This document shows, in pieces, positions 19,879 through 28,707 of a DNA stretch of 64,000 bases. This DNA is from an alpha proteobacterium U9-1i (GTDB taxonomy: Bacteria; Pseudomonadota; Alphaproteobacteria; Caulobacterales; Aquidulcibacteraceae), in the NCBI GenBank assembly GCA_000974665.1, contig BBSY01000004.1, positions 124,001 to 188,000 on the forward strand. Reading direction: 5' to 3'. The position numbers and the translations under genes were made by a program. The number at the start of each line of letters is the position of its first letter. The stretch's first letter is position 1. The notes under the pieces were generated by a model, which saw only the letters and a program-made list of their open reading frames with translations, had not been told where the DNA came from and did no database searches.

Positions 19879-20652
19879 CTAATCCTCGTCAACACCGCCG
19901 GACTCGTCTTGTTTCCCACGCCGTCGAACCCAAGTGCGCACGACCACGACAACCAAGAACCAAATTCCGATGGCTGCCGCGCCCATCAAGGCGGCTGAGC
20001 CCAGCCTGCCTTCGAGGGCATCCAAAATGCCATCGCCGGCGAACGCCACGATTGCCGTCTTTGGCAATACGCCGAGCGCCAAACCTCCAATAAAAGCGAA
20101 GAAATTCACGTTCGCGGCGCCAAAAGCCATGTTCACGACGATGAACGGGGCGGTGGGGACGAAGCGCACCACCAAGCTGGCGAGAAAGCCGTTCTTGCCC
20201 ATGAACCGCGTAAACCGGCCGCCGGTCGCGCCGCCGAACCGCTTTAGGGTAGCCGCGCTCGACAATCTGCCAGTGAAGTACGTGGCCGCCCCGGAAACGA
20301 TCGTCGCCGCCCAAGCGTACCAGAACCCAACCTCAGGCCCGAACGCGACAACGCACGCGCCGATCAACACGATCTGCGGCGCGCCAACATAAGCGGTCAG
20401 CGTGAAAATCAGGATGGTCGCCGGCAGGCCCCAGTGCGCGCGCTCGGCGCCGCCCAGCCATCTGTCGATAAAGGCTTCGATCTCAGCGCCGTAGAACAGG
20501 CGCCCAAGCACCAGCATCGCGCCGACGACCACGAACAAAATCAACGTGACGGCCACCGCGCGCCAGGCACGGGCGTCCATATTGTTCACGAAATCATTGA
20601 GTTGCGCGGCGAGGTTTGACCTTGCCTGCTCCGGCGGGGGCGTATCCGTCAT
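19879..20652 (-). CDS. TVP38/TMEM64-family membrane protein
   Basis: 257 residues with about six hydrophobic segments. The central SNARE-associated (DedA/VTT) domain has YVGAPQIVLIGACVVAFGP, VSGAATYFTGRL and SLVVRFVPTAPFIVVNMAFG, the re-entrant motifs of this superfamily. Relatives have been implicated in membrane lipid flipping and envelope homeostasis. The cytoplasmic C-terminus is basic (RTWVRRRGKQ). It is 38 bp downstream of the start of the sorbosone dehydrogenase-like gene on the same strand, so the two may be co-transcribed. Confidence 0.88.
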   Translation of the reverse strand: MTDTPPPEQARSNLAAQLNDFVNNMDARAWRAVAVTLILFVVVGAMLVLGRLFYGAEIEAFIDRWLGGAERAHWGLPATILIFTLTAYVGAPQIVLIGACVVAFGPEVGFWYAWAATIVSGAATYFTGRLSSAATLKRFGGATGGRFTRFMGKNGFLASLVVRFVPTAPFIVVNMAFGAANVNFFAFIGGLALGVLPKTAIVAFAGDGILDALEGRLGSAALMGAAAIGIWFLVVVVVRTWVRRRGKQDESGGVDED

Positions 20653-20703
20653 CGCCGCCCTGTGGCGCGGGCCGACGGCGCGGTCAAGCGGCTTCGCTGC
20701 CGA

Positions 20704-21138
20704 TCACGCCCGCTGCGGACGGACGCCGAAAATGTTGCGCAGATCGAAGAAGCGCCGCGTCGCCGCGCCGTGCGCCTTGGCGCTGTGGCCAACCTGCGGA
20801 ATTTCCACGTCATTCATGCGCGGCTTCAGGGCGTGGATGAGGTCTTCCTCGACACGTCGGCGGTCGATTTCGTCACGGATTGGATAGAGCACGTAACGCT
20901 CGGTCGCGCCGTAATACCAATAGGCGCGCGGCCATTTCTCGTGACCCATCAGGCGGCCGCGAATATCAGCAGCCTTCCCGACGTAGAGCGGCTCGATCAG
21001 GAAACCCCAGCGACGGCGGACGAACACGTAAATCCCGCCATTGCCCGCCGGAGGCAGACCCTTCTTGGTCAGCACGCACTTAAACCTGTAGCGCCGCCCG
21101 CTTTCGCCGCGCCAAGAATGCCCGCCGCCAAAAAACAT
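20704..21138 (-). CDS. Small GIY-YIG-domain protein
   Basis: 144 residues. The GIY-YIG nuclease signature is readable: GGIYVFV at about 35, then PLYVGKAADIRGRL with the catalytic Arg in the following helix, His in GHEKW, and the metal-binding Glu in VEEDLIHALKPRMND. The sequence between GIY and YVG is longer than in the UvrC/YhbQ group. Unlike full endonucleases it has no extra domain. Small stand-alone GIY-YIG proteins act in DNA processing or are inactive relatives; which applies here is unknown. Confidence 0.75.
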   Translation of the reverse strand: MFFGGGHSWRGESGRRYRFKCVLTKKGLPPAGNGGIYVFVRRRWGFLIEPLYVGKAADIRGRLMGHEKWPRAYWYYGATERYVLYPIRDEIDRRRVEEDLIHALKPRMNDVEIPQVGHSAKAHGAATRRFFDLRNIFGVRPQRA

Positions 21139-21209
21139 GCGCCGACTCCTAACCTGAAGCCGGAAGCTCGCGCCGGGATGGTAAATGCGACGTTAAGAAA
21201 TTGCGGTGT

Positions 21210-22175
21210 TCACGCGGCGTCGAAGCGAACGCCCGTCATCTGCTCGCTCTTTGTCCAAAGCCGATCAGCCAACACAGGGTCGATCGCCCACGGGCGCACA
21301 CCGCTGAAGCCTTTGTCGTCGGGCGGAACGAGTTTGGCGATGTCGCAATCCTCACAATAAACGCCGCCCTGCCCGTCGAGCTGCACGTTGGTCGCGCACC
21401 ACACGCTGGTCGCCGCGCCCTGGCTCGGCGTTTTGAAGCGCGGATCGACATTGCCGTCGGCATCGATCCACCCCATCGCGCGCTTTTCCTCCTCCGGCAT
21501 AAACCGCTGAAGGTCGGTCATGATACCGCCCGGGTGGACTGCGAAGGCGCGCACATTGTGCGCCGCGCCTCGCGCATCCAAGCCAATGGCGAATAGGGCG
21601 TTGGCGGATTTGGCGCGGCCATACGCAATCCATTTGTTGTACTCGCCGCGCTCGAAACTCGGATCGTCCAGGTCAGGCGGCGAAATGCGGTGCCCGATGG
21701 ATGAGAGCGACACCACGCGCGCACCACCGCCCTGCTTCAACGCCGGCCACAGGCACGCGGTTAGCTGGAAGTGCCCCAGATGATTGGTGGCGAATTGCGC
21801 TTCGTAGCCGCGCGCGTCGCGCATCAGAGGCGACGCCATGATCGCTGCGTTGTTGATCAACATATCGACCTTGCACCGGCCCGTCAGCACCTCGTTTGCG
21901 AACGCGTCGATTGACGCCGGATCAGCCAAATCAAGCACCGCTTGCGCGACATTCGGCAGGCCGTCGAGCGCCGCGCGCGCTTTCTCCGGCGTGCGCGCCG
22001 GCACGATCACCATGGCGCCCGCGCCCGCAAGCGCGCGCGTCGTTTCAAGGCCGAGACCGGAATATCCTCCAGTGACGATCGCAACTTTGCCGGTGAGATC
22101 GCGCCCACCCATCGCATCGCGTGCGTCGGTGCGCGCGCCATAACCGGAATTGATGGGCTGTTGTGTCGTTGGCAT
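21210..22175 (-). CDS. Short-chain dehydrogenase/reductase
   Basis: 321 residues, longer than a classical SDR because of about 25 extra N-terminal and about 60 extra C-terminal residues. The cofactor motif TGGYSGLG is near residue 35, NNAAIM (the NNAG position) near 108 and the active-site YGRAK near 185, with Ser in VVSLSSIG. The layout resembles the retinol dehydrogenase/WW-domain oxidoreductase group. The C-terminal GVYCEDCDIAKLVPPD contains a C-x2-C. The substrate is not predictable. Confidence 0.9.
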   Translation of the reverse strand: MPTTQQPINSGYGARTDARDAMGGRDLTGKVAIVTGGYSGLGLETTRALAGAGAMVIVPARTPEKARAALDGLPNVAQAVLDLADPASIDAFANEVLTGRCKVDMLINNAAIMASPLMRDARGYEAQFATNHLGHFQLTACLWPALKQGGGARVVSLSSIGHRISPPDLDDPSFERGEYNKWIAYGRAKSANALFAIGLDARGAAHNVRAFAVHPGGIMTDLQRFMPEEEKRAMGWIDADGNVDPRFKTPSQGAATSVWCATNVQLDGQGGVYCEDCDIAKLVPPDDKGFSGVRPWAIDPVLADRLWTKSEQMTGVRFDAA

Positions 22176-22199
22176 CGCGCGTCTCCCGTCTTGGAAACG

Positions 22200-23387
22200 C
22201 TAGTCCGCGACGACGGGTTTGACCAGCGACGCCGCCCGCTTCGCGCGCTCACGCGCTTCCGCAACGTCAGCGCCGCGCGCAAGCGCCACGCCCATACGGC
22301 GTTTCTTGAAACTCTCCGGCTTGCCGAACAGACGCAGCTCCGTTTGCGGAACGGCGAGCGCCTCGGCGACGCCTTCGAACGCGATCGCTTGCGCGTCCGT
22401 GCCGCCGTAAATCACCGCGCTCGCGCCCGGTGCGCGCAGGCTCGTATCCACGGGCAGCCCGAGGATCGCCCGCGCATGCAACGCGAATTCGCTCTGCTCC
22501 TGGCTGACGAGCGTCACGAGCCCGGTGTCGTGCGGGCGCGGACTCACTTCCGAGAACCACACCTGATCGCCCTTCACGAACAGCTCGACGCCGAAAATGC
22601 CGAAACCGCCGAGCGCGCCTGTCACCTTGCCGGCGATATCGCGCGCGCTCGCGAGCGCTATCGCGCTCATCGCCTGCGGCTGCCAGCTTTCGACGTAATC
22701 GCCGTCGACCTGCACGTGCCCGATCGGTTCGCAGAAATGTGTGCCGGTCGCGGCTCGCACCGTGAGCAACGTGATCTCAAAATCGAAATCGATCTGCCCC
22801 TCGACGATGATGCGCCGCTGTTTGACCCGCCCGCCAGATGTCGCGGCCTCCCACGCCGGATAAAGGTCGTCCGCGCTCGTCAACCGGCTCTGCCCTTTGC
22901 CAGACGACGACATCACTGGCTTCACGAAGCACGGATAGCCAATCTTCGCCGCGGCGGACTTCAACTCCTCGAATGACGACGCGAACGCATAGGGCGACGT
23001 CGGCAGTTGCAATTGTTCTGCGGCAAGGACGCGAATGCCTTGGCGGTTCATGGTCGTGAACGCTGCAAACGCCGTTGGAATGACTCGCGCGAGGCCTTCC
23101 GCTTCGATGAGCATCAGCTGCGCCGTATCGATCGCCTCGATCTCCGGCACGATCAGATGCGGCCGCTCCTGCTCGACCAAAGCGCGGACGGCTTTGCCGT
23201 CCGTCATGTCGATGACGAAGTAGTGGTGCGCAACTTGCTGCGCCGGCGCATGGGCGTAGCGATCGACCACCATCGTCTCCACGCCGAGGCGCTGGAGTTC
23301 GATGACAACCTCTTTGCTAAGTTCGCCACCGCCAAGGAACATCACTTTGAGCGCGGAGGGAGAAAGCGGCGTGCCTATGCGGTTCAT
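22200..23387 (-). CDS. purT: Formate-dependent phosphoribosylglycinamide formyltransferase
   Basis: 395 residues of the ATP-grasp superfamily. PurT hallmarks: [23 protein letters not shown] at the N-terminus (shown here in part, with [10 protein letters not shown]), [10 protein letters not shown], the ATP-binding [14 protein letters not shown], and [14 protein letters not shown] with HARAILGLP. It makes formylglycinamide ribonucleotide from formate and ATP in purine synthesis. The start overlaps the end of the ketol-acid reductoisomerase gene by 4 nt, so the two are one transcription unit. That pairing has no obvious pathway logic. Confidence 0.96.
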   Translation of the reverse strand: MNRIGTPLSPSALKVMFLGGGELSKEVVIELQRLGVETMVVDRYAHAPAQQVAHHYFVIDMTDGKAVRALVEQERPHLIVPEIEAIDTAQLMLIEAEGLARVIPTAFAAFTTMNRQGIRVLAAEQLQLPTSPYAFASSFEELKSAAAKIGYPCFVKPVMSSSGKGQSRLTSADDLYPAWEAATSGGRVKQRRIIVEGQIDFDFEITLLTVRAATGTHFCEPIGHVQVDGDYVESWQPQAMSAIALASARDIAGKVTGALGGFGIFGVELFVKGDQVWFSEVSPRPHDTGLVTLVSQEQSEFALHARAILGLPVDTSLRAPGASAVIYGGTDAQAIAFEGVAEALAVPQTELRLFGKPESFKKRRMGVALARGADVAEARERAKRAASLVKPVVAD

Positions 23388-24376
23388 GACGACTTTCTCC
23401 CCAACATCTTCCGCACAGCCCGCCCCGCTTCTTCTATCGGATGCGCCGCCGCCGCGTCACGCATGCGCTGCAAATTCGGCGCGCCGGCGCGGTGCTCTTC
23501 CATCCATTCGCGCGCGAATTTGCCGCAGCGCACATCCGCCATCACGGCGCGCATCGCGTCCTTCACGCGCGCGTCGATGATTCGCGGGCCGGTGACGTAC
23601 TCGCCGTACTCGGCGGTGTTTGAGATCGCCAGATGCATGCCGGCGATACCGCGTTCGTGGATGAGATCGGAGAGCAGCTTCACTTCGTGCAAGCAGTCGA
23701 AATACGCCAGCTCCGGCGGCGTGCCGGCCTCAACCTGCACCTCCCACGCCGTGCGGATCAGGTGCGAGAGCCCGCCGCAGAGCACGACTTGCTCGCCGTA
23801 GAGGTCGCCCTCCGTCTCGATCGCGAAGGTCGAGGCGATCATCCCCGCGCGCCCACAGCCAAGCGCTGCGCCATAGCTCAACGCCAGAGCACGCGCGCCG
23901 CCGCTCGCATCCTGCGCCACGGCGACAATGCAAGGCAGCCCGCCGCCGCGCGTGAACACGTCGCGCAGCGCCTTGCCCGGCCCCTTGGGCGCCACCATCG
24001 CCACGTCCACCTCCGGCGGCGGCGCGATTAGCTTGAAGTGCATCGCAAAGCCATGCGCGAACAGCAGCGCCTTGCCGGCACGCATGTGCGGCGCGATCTC
24101 GTTGGCGTAGAGATCGGGGATCACTTCGTCCGGCGCGCAGAGCGTCAGCACGTCGCAATCGCGCGCCGCCTCGCTCACGCTCACCACACGAAAGCCCGCG
24201 TCGCGCGCCTCGCTCGCCCGCCGCGCGCCGGGCTGCAGCGCCACGACGACATCGGCCACGCCGCTGTCACGCAGATTGAGCGCATGCGCATGCCCCTGCG
24301 CGCCATAGCCGACGATCGCCACTTTCTTGCTTTGAATGAGGCTTAAGTCAGCGTCGCGATCGTAAGAAACGTCCAT
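23384..24376 (-). CDS. ilvC: Ketol-acid reductoisomerase (divergent class I copy)
   Basis: 330 residues, normal length for class I. The Rossmann motif [24 protein letters not shown] (catalytic Lys 131) and [15 protein letters not shown] are intact. Metal ligands Asp191 and Glu195 (EGDLYGEQ) and Glu231 are present. The ligand normally Glu (E226 in standard numbering) is Asp227 here (YFDCLHE). The NADPH loop reads ALQPGARR instead of the usual LRPGSKS-type sequence. It converts acetolactate in branched-chain amino acid synthesis if active. No ilvB/ilvN/leuA neighbours are present, so it may be a second, divergent ilvC. Confidence 0.9.
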   Translation of the reverse strand: MDVSYDRDADLSLIQSKKVAIVGYGAQGHAHALNLRDSGVADVVVALQPGARRASEARDAGFRVVSVSEAARDCDVLTLCAPDEVIPDLYANEIAPHMRAGKALLFAHGFAMHFKLIAPPPEVDVAMVAPKGPGKALRDVFTRGGGLPCIVAVAQDASGGARALALSYGAALGCGRAGMIASTFAIETEGDLYGEQVVLCGGLSHLIRTAWEVQVEAGTPPELAYFDCLHEVKLLSDLIHERGIAGMHLAISNTAEYGEYVTGPRIIDARVKDAMRAVMADVRCGKFAREWMEEHRAGAPNLQRMRDAAAAHPIEEAGRAVRKMLGRKSS

Positions 24377-24464
24377 TTCGACTTCCGTTTTGCGTGCGGC
24401 GGCTTTGCGTCCCTACCTACGCCGCCTAAGCTTGCCCGCAAGCCTTCATTGGAGCCCTGCGACC

Positions 24465-25001
24465 ATGACGCCCGACATCGTCGTCACCTTCTGGACCGAA
24501 GCGGGCCCAGACAAATGGTTCGCCAAGGACGAGGCGTTCGACGCCGATTTGCGCGTGCGGTTCGAAGCAGCGCACCACACCGCGGCGCGCGGCGGCTTCT
24601 CGGATTGGGAAGAAACTCCCGACGGCGCGCTGGCGATGCTGCTCCTGACAGACCAGATCCCGCGCAATCTCTATCGCGGCTCGGCGCACGCCTTTGCCAC
24701 CGACGCCCTGGCCCGCGAGACCGCCCGCCGCGCCATCGCCAAAGGCTTCGACAAGCGCTTCGAGCAAAGCCTGCGCTGCTTTTTTTACCTACCGTTCGAG
24801 CACTCCGAGACACTGGTCGACCAACTCGCGTCGGTCGCGTATTTCCAAGCGCTCGGCGATGCTGAGTACACGAAGTACGCGATGTTGCATCACGACATCA
24901 TTGCCCGTTTCGGCCGCTTCCCGCACCGCAACGCCGCGATGGGGCGCATCACGACATCGGAGGAGCGCGCGTATCTGGACAGCGGCGGGTTTGCTGGTTA
25001 G
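24465..25001 (+). CDS. DUF924 family protein
   Basis: 178 residues from ATG 24465, with GGAG about 10 nt upstream; the frame is open to 24390 without support. DUF924 features are clear: VVTFWTEAGPDKWFAKDEAFD, LLTDQIPRNLYRGSAHAFATD, CFFYLPFEHSE and HDIIARFGRFPHRN. The family is an all-helical, TPR-like fold of unknown biochemical role, found in bacteria and plants. It is divergent from the ilvC-purT unit, and its end overlaps the following convergent gene by 4 bp. Confidence 0.9.
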   Translation: MTPDIVVTFWTEAGPDKWFAKDEAFDADLRVRFEAAHHTAARGGFSDWEETPDGALAMLLLTDQIPRNLYRGSAHAFATDALARETARRAIAKGFDKRFEQSLRCFFYLPFEHSETLVDQLASVAYFQALGDAEYTKYAMLHHDIIARFGRFPHRNAAMGRITTSEERAYLDSGGFAG

Positions 25002-25927
25002 CGCACGCCTGCATCGAAGGCGTATTTCCAATTGCCTTCGTAATCTCGCGTCCACACTGAGATGTAGCGTCCCGGCGTGCGCGCGCCATCCGGCGCAATG
25101 CGCACCGAATTGCCCCACGTCCAGGCCATGTCGCCGCGCGCGGACACACGCCCTGCCTCAGGCGCCCATTCCAGCCGCGCGCCCGCGGGCCATTGCGCGA
25201 ACGCCTGCGCCGCGCCTTCGGCGCCCTCATAACGCTGTGTCGCCGTGAGCAGCACGCCATCGGCGGCCGCATAACTCTGAAAGGCGGCGGGCGCACCCTC
25301 GCGCGCCGCAAGCGCCGCGAACGCGCGATCAGCGTCCATGATCTCTGCCACCGCGGCTTCGGCAAGTTCCTCTTCAGTGCGCGAGCCGCCAAGTTCGGAC
25401 AAGCGCAACACCAGGCGCCCGACAGCGTCGGTGTTCATCACGCACTCGCGCGTCGCACTAATCGATTGACCGCCGGAATTCATTTCCACGAACGCCTGCT
25501 CGTTGCACGGTCCAGAATTGTTGTTGGTGGAGATGGCGCCCGAAACTCCCATCGCCGCGCGCACGAGCGTGGCGATCTCTTGGCGCGCCGCGGCCGGCGG
25601 CGTTCTCAGTGTCGGCGCGTCCGAGCCCCAGAGCCACCAGCCGGTTGAGTTGTGCCCGGTGAAACGCCGCAGTGCGATCTGAGCATTGGCGCCGCGCGCT
25701 TCATACCGCACGACCCGCGCCACGCCGCCGCGCGTCGGCGCTATGGTGACGCGCACCGCAAGATCGACGCCCTCGGTCGCCAATTGCGCCCGTCCGCCCG
25801 TGGTCGGCGTAATGTCAGCGGCAAGCAAATGCTGGGCCCAACTCGGCGCGCGCAGCGATAAATTCTGCGCCGTCGCTGGCGCCGCAACGATCAGCGCCAA
25901 CGCCAGTCCCGCCACCCAAATCCGCAT
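24998..25927 (-). CDS. Secreted protein with C-terminal NTF2/DUF4440-like domain
   Basis: 309 residues. A signal peptide (WVAGLALALIVAAPATAQ) is followed by about 160 residues with no recognised domain, including a C/C pair in SGPCNEQ and TRECVMN that may form a periplasmic disulfide. The last 120 residues (AAVAEIMDADRAFAALAARE, AAFQSYAAADGVL, YISVWTRDYEGNWKYAFDAG) match the SnoaL/DUF4440 NTF2-like pattern. This fold serves many functions and none is assigned. No operon partner is evident. Confidence 0.75.
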   Translation of the reverse strand: MRIWVAGLALALIVAAPATAQNLSLRAPSWAQHLLAADITPTTGGRAQLATEGVDLAVRVTIAPTRGGVARVVRYEARGANAQIALRRFTGHNSTGWWLWGSDAPTLRTPPAAARQEIATLVRAAMGVSGAISTNNNSGPCNEQAFVEMNSGGQSISATRECVMNTDAVGRLVLRLSELGGSRTEEELAEAAVAEIMDADRAFAALAAREGAPAAFQSYAAADGVLLTATQRYEGAEGAAQAFAQWPAGARLEWAPEAGRVSARGDMAWTWGNSVRIAPDGARTPGRYISVWTRDYEGNWKYAFDAGVR

Positions 25928-26081
25928 GCACGTCCCCCGCGTTTAGCCCCGTTCTCGTTTCGTCGTCTTAGCCAAGCGTCTTGTCGATGTCCCGCCCAGA
26001 TCGCAGCGTCCGTCACGGCATTGTGACTTACCGTCGTTTGAGGCAAGTCTATCCTTGCCAATGAGGATCCGAGGGGGCGCC

Positions 26082-26633
26082 ATGTTCGGTCGCGTAATCA
26101 GCTTGGCCTGCTTGTTTGCGGTGACGCTCGGCAGCTCGCCCCTTCTCGCGCAGGAATATACCCGCGTTGAGCAAACCGACCAGCGCATGACGTCGGCAAT
26201 GCGCGGGCTGGATGATCCGCTCCGTGCTTATCAACGTGGCGTCGACGCCCTGTTTGAGGGTGACTACCAGAACGCCGTCGACGCTCTGCGCATCTATGTC
26301 CGTCAGTTTCCCGACGACCTCGGGGGCAACCTCGCGCTTGGCGTCGCCTTCATGGGCAATGGCCAATACGAGGCCGCGCGGCCGCAGCTTCAGCGGGCCG
26401 TGAACCAGCCTAACCCGCCAATCAGCGCGCTCTTGCAGCTTGGCCTTGCCAATGTGCGCTTGAACGATCCTGACGAAGCGCAAACCCAGCGTAACGCGCT
26501 GGCGCGGCGGCTGCGCCGTTGTGGGGATTCTTGCGACCAATACGAACGCGACCGCATCGTGCGGGCGATCGACGAGATCGATCGCGCGCTCCAGGGCGAC
26601 AGCGCCGCCGTGGCGCCTGCCCCGCGTATTTGA
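26082..26633 (+). CDS. Secreted TPR protein (paralogue 1)
   Basis: 183 residues from ATG 26082 (GAGGGGG upstream; a TTG at 26055 is less likely). A signal peptide ends about LLAQEY. Two TPR units follow (YQRGVDALFEGDYQNAVDAL, LALGVAFMGNGQYEAARPQL), then LQLGLANVRLNDPDEAQTQ and a C-x3-C motif (CGDSC) before a final helix. The next gene repeats this order with its own C-x3-C, so they are paralogues. The cysteines would be in the periplasm. It is probably a protein-protein interaction module. Confidence 0.8.
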   Translation: MFGRVISLACLFAVTLGSSPLLAQEYTRVEQTDQRMTSAMRGLDDPLRAYQRGVDALFEGDYQNAVDALRIYVRQFPDDLGGNLALGVAFMGNGQYEAARPQLQRAVNQPNPPISALLQLGLANVRLNDPDEAQTQRNALARRLRRCGDSCDQYERDRIVRAIDEIDRALQGDSAAVAPAPRI

Positions 26634-26708
26634 GCGACGCCGATCGTCACGAAATCGTGCACGACTGAAATCACAGGCGTGGCTATGCTTGCAACTCGGA
26701 GGGTCCCG

Positions 26709-27647
26709 ATGTCCAACTCATCCAAGCTTTTCGCCGCCGGCGCGCTCCTACTTTGCCTTGTCGCCGCGCCTGGTGCGCTCGCTGACGGCGGCGGCGGTAC
26801 AATGTCGACACCGCGTACAGAAAACCCCAGCGCTGCTGGTGGGCGGGCAGACCCTGCCGAGGCCTATCGACTTGGCGTGGCGGCGATGGAAGCCCGCAAT
26901 TTCGGCGAGGCGGTGCGGCAATTCCGTGTTGTGCAACGCGCCGCCCCCAACGACGCGAACGTCAATTTCGCACTCGGCTTGGCCTATATGTCGAACGGCG
27001 ATCACGACGACGCGCGCCGCCCGCTTGAACGCGCCGCCAACGCCGAAAACGGCCCCGTAGGCGCGCACCTGCAGCTCGGCCTCGTCTATCTCGAACTAAA
27101 CGATCGCGAGAAAGCGTTGGAGCAACAAGGCGAGCTGCAAACGATGCTCAACGGCTGCACCAGCAATTGTACGGACTCACGGCGCGCACAAATTCAAGCG
27201 GCGTATGACGCGCTCACGCGCGCCCTCAACCCTGAAACCCCCGCCGCCGATCCCGCCACCACTGGCTGGAACTTTCCAAGCGAGCACGAAGGCCGCCTTG
27301 CCTATGCGGCCGCGGTAGGCTTGATCAACACCGAGCGCTATGCCGAAGCACTCGACGTTCTGGCGCGAAGCGCCGCTGCCGTTGGGCCGCACGCGGACGT
27401 GTTGAACTACATGGGCTTCGCCAGCCGCAAGCTCGGCCGCACGGATGCGGCGCTTGGCTATTATCGCGAAGCGCTCGCGCTTGATCCCGATCACCTTGGC
27501 GCGAACGAGTATTTGGGCGAGCTCTACATTCAAATGGGCCGGATGGACGATGCGCGCCGCCAGCTCGCGCGGCTTGACAGTCTCTGCGCCTACGGATGCG
27601 CACAGCGCGAGGAACTCGCGCGATGGATTGAGCTCGCCAGCAATTGA
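26709..27647 (+). CDS. Secreted TPR protein (paralogue 2)
   Basis: 312 residues from ATG 26709, which has a strong GGAGGG ribosome site. A signal peptide (LFAAGALLLCLVAAPGALAD) is followed by two TPR blocks. Block one (YRLGVAAMEARNFGEAVRQF to GLVYLELNDREKALEQ) ends in CTSNC. Block two (VLNYMGFASRKLGRTDAALG, ANEYLGELYIQMGRMDDARR) ends in LCAYGCAQREEL. Each block thus closes with a C-x3-C before a helix. It is 75 bp after the first paralogue, and its stop overlaps the start of the cytochrome c gene, so the three genes form an operon. Confidence 0.85.
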   Translation: MSNSSKLFAAGALLLCLVAAPGALADGGGGTMSTPRTENPSAAGGRADPAEAYRLGVAAMEARNFGEAVRQFRVVQRAAPNDANVNFALGLAYMSNGDHDDARRPLERAANAENGPVGAHLQLGLVYLELNDREKALEQQGELQTMLNGCTSNCTDSRRAQIQAAYDALTRALNPETPAADPATTGWNFPSEHEGRLAYAAAVGLINTERYAEALDVLARSAAAVGPHADVLNYMGFASRKLGRTDAALGYYREALALDPDHLGANEYLGELYIQMGRMDDARRQLARLDSLCAYGCAQREELARWIELASN

Positions 27648-28549
27648 AGCACGGGTTTTTTGCGGTAGCACTTGTTCTGATCGGCGCGGCGGGGCCGAGT
27701 GCGCCGCCGCTCCTATTGCGCGAACAAGCCTGGACTGCCTCGGGCGCCAACCTCGCCCACACGCTGACGCACCATCAAAGCGAATGTCTTGCGCGCCGGG
27801 ATCAGCAGATTGAGATCGGCCGCGCCCTCTTCCGTTCACCAGCCTTGCTTGGCGGGCCTGCCGCGCGCGCCGGTCTCTCGTGCCACGCATGCCATTCGAA
27901 CGGGGGCATGAACACGGCCTTCCTGCTGCCTGAGCTTACCGATCGGCCAGGACACGCCGATGTCACCTCGGAATGGGCGAGCGCTACATTGGGAGATGGC
28001 GTCTCCAACCCAATCGCTATTCCAGATCTCGCGGGCGCTTCCGGCAAATCGTCATTCGGCCGTTTGCAGGTTGCATCATTGGAGCAATTCACCCGCAATG
28101 TGATCGAGCAGGAATTCCAAGGCGAGACGCCACCGGCGCAGGCGTTTGACGGCGTCCTTTCCTACATGCGCGCGCTGCGCCTCAGCGCGTGCCCTGCCGA
28201 GGCGGAAAGCGCGATCACCCTTGCAAGTGCGGCCGATGACGTACGCCGCGCGATCAACGCCGCGCGCGAAGCGGACGCACCGACCCGCAGCTTGTTGCTG
28301 CTGTCGGCGCAGGACGCGGTCGGGCGCATCGTCGAGCGACTACCGGCAGCGCGGTTCCGTCGCGAGCGCAGTCGGCTTGAAGGACTAGCGCGCGACGCCG
28401 GCGCCGCACGCGACGCCTCCGATCCGATCGCCGCACTTGAAACGACCGCTTGGTCCACCCGCTTCGACGCCGTCATCGCGCAGCTCGCCCGAGATGAACG
28501 ACGAACCTATTTCAATGAACCAACGCTGGCCCGCGCACTCCACAACTGA
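27644..28549 (+). CDS. Secreted c-type cytochrome, MauG/peroxidase-like
   Basis: 301 residues starting with TTG at 27644, whose last two bases form the stop of the preceding gene (TTGA, 4-nt overlap). A signal peptide (FFAVALVLIGAAGPS) is followed by IGRALFRSPALLGG and the heme-binding LSCHACHSNGG (CxxCH) at about residue 80. GRALFxxP then CxxCH then an Asn-rich GGMN resembles one half of di-heme cytochrome c peroxidases. Only one CxxCH is present, so it is a mono-heme protein. Translational coupling to the TPR proteins suggests a shared periplasmic assembly. A terminator follows at 28552. Confidence 0.8.
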   Translation: MKHGFFAVALVLIGAAGPSAPPLLLREQAWTASGANLAHTLTHHQSECLARRDQQIEIGRALFRSPALLGGPAARAGLSCHACHSNGGMNTAFLLPELTDRPGHADVTSEWASATLGDGVSNPIAIPDLAGASGKSSFGRLQVASLEQFTRNVIEQEFQGETPPAQAFDGVLSYMRALRLSACPAEAESAITLASAADDVRRAINAAREADAPTRSLLLLSAQDAVGRIVERLPAARFRRERSRLEGLARDAGAARDASDPIAALETTAWSTRFDAVIAQLARDERRTYFNEPTLARALHN

Positions 28550-28551
28550 GC

Positions 28552-28582
28552 AAAAAAAAAGGGGGCCGCTTCCGGCCCCTTT
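28552..28582 (+). terminator. Rho-independent terminator after the cytochrome c gene
   Basis: An A-run (28552-28560) is followed by a perfect 7-bp stem GGGGCCG / CGGCCCC with a CTTC loop, then TTT. The A-run before the stem means it could also work on the minus strand, where it would serve as a T-run. It sits just after the cytochrome c stop at 28549. Confidence 0.75.
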
Positions 28583-28707
28583 GCGCGCCCCCGGTGCGCG
28601 AGCGGCCGGAAAACGCGAGTTATTGTCTCGTGGAGATCAAGTGATCAGCGTCGCCGCCACTCACCGTAGGCAGGATAGATTATCCCTTCACGCCCGTCAA
28701 ATGCGAC

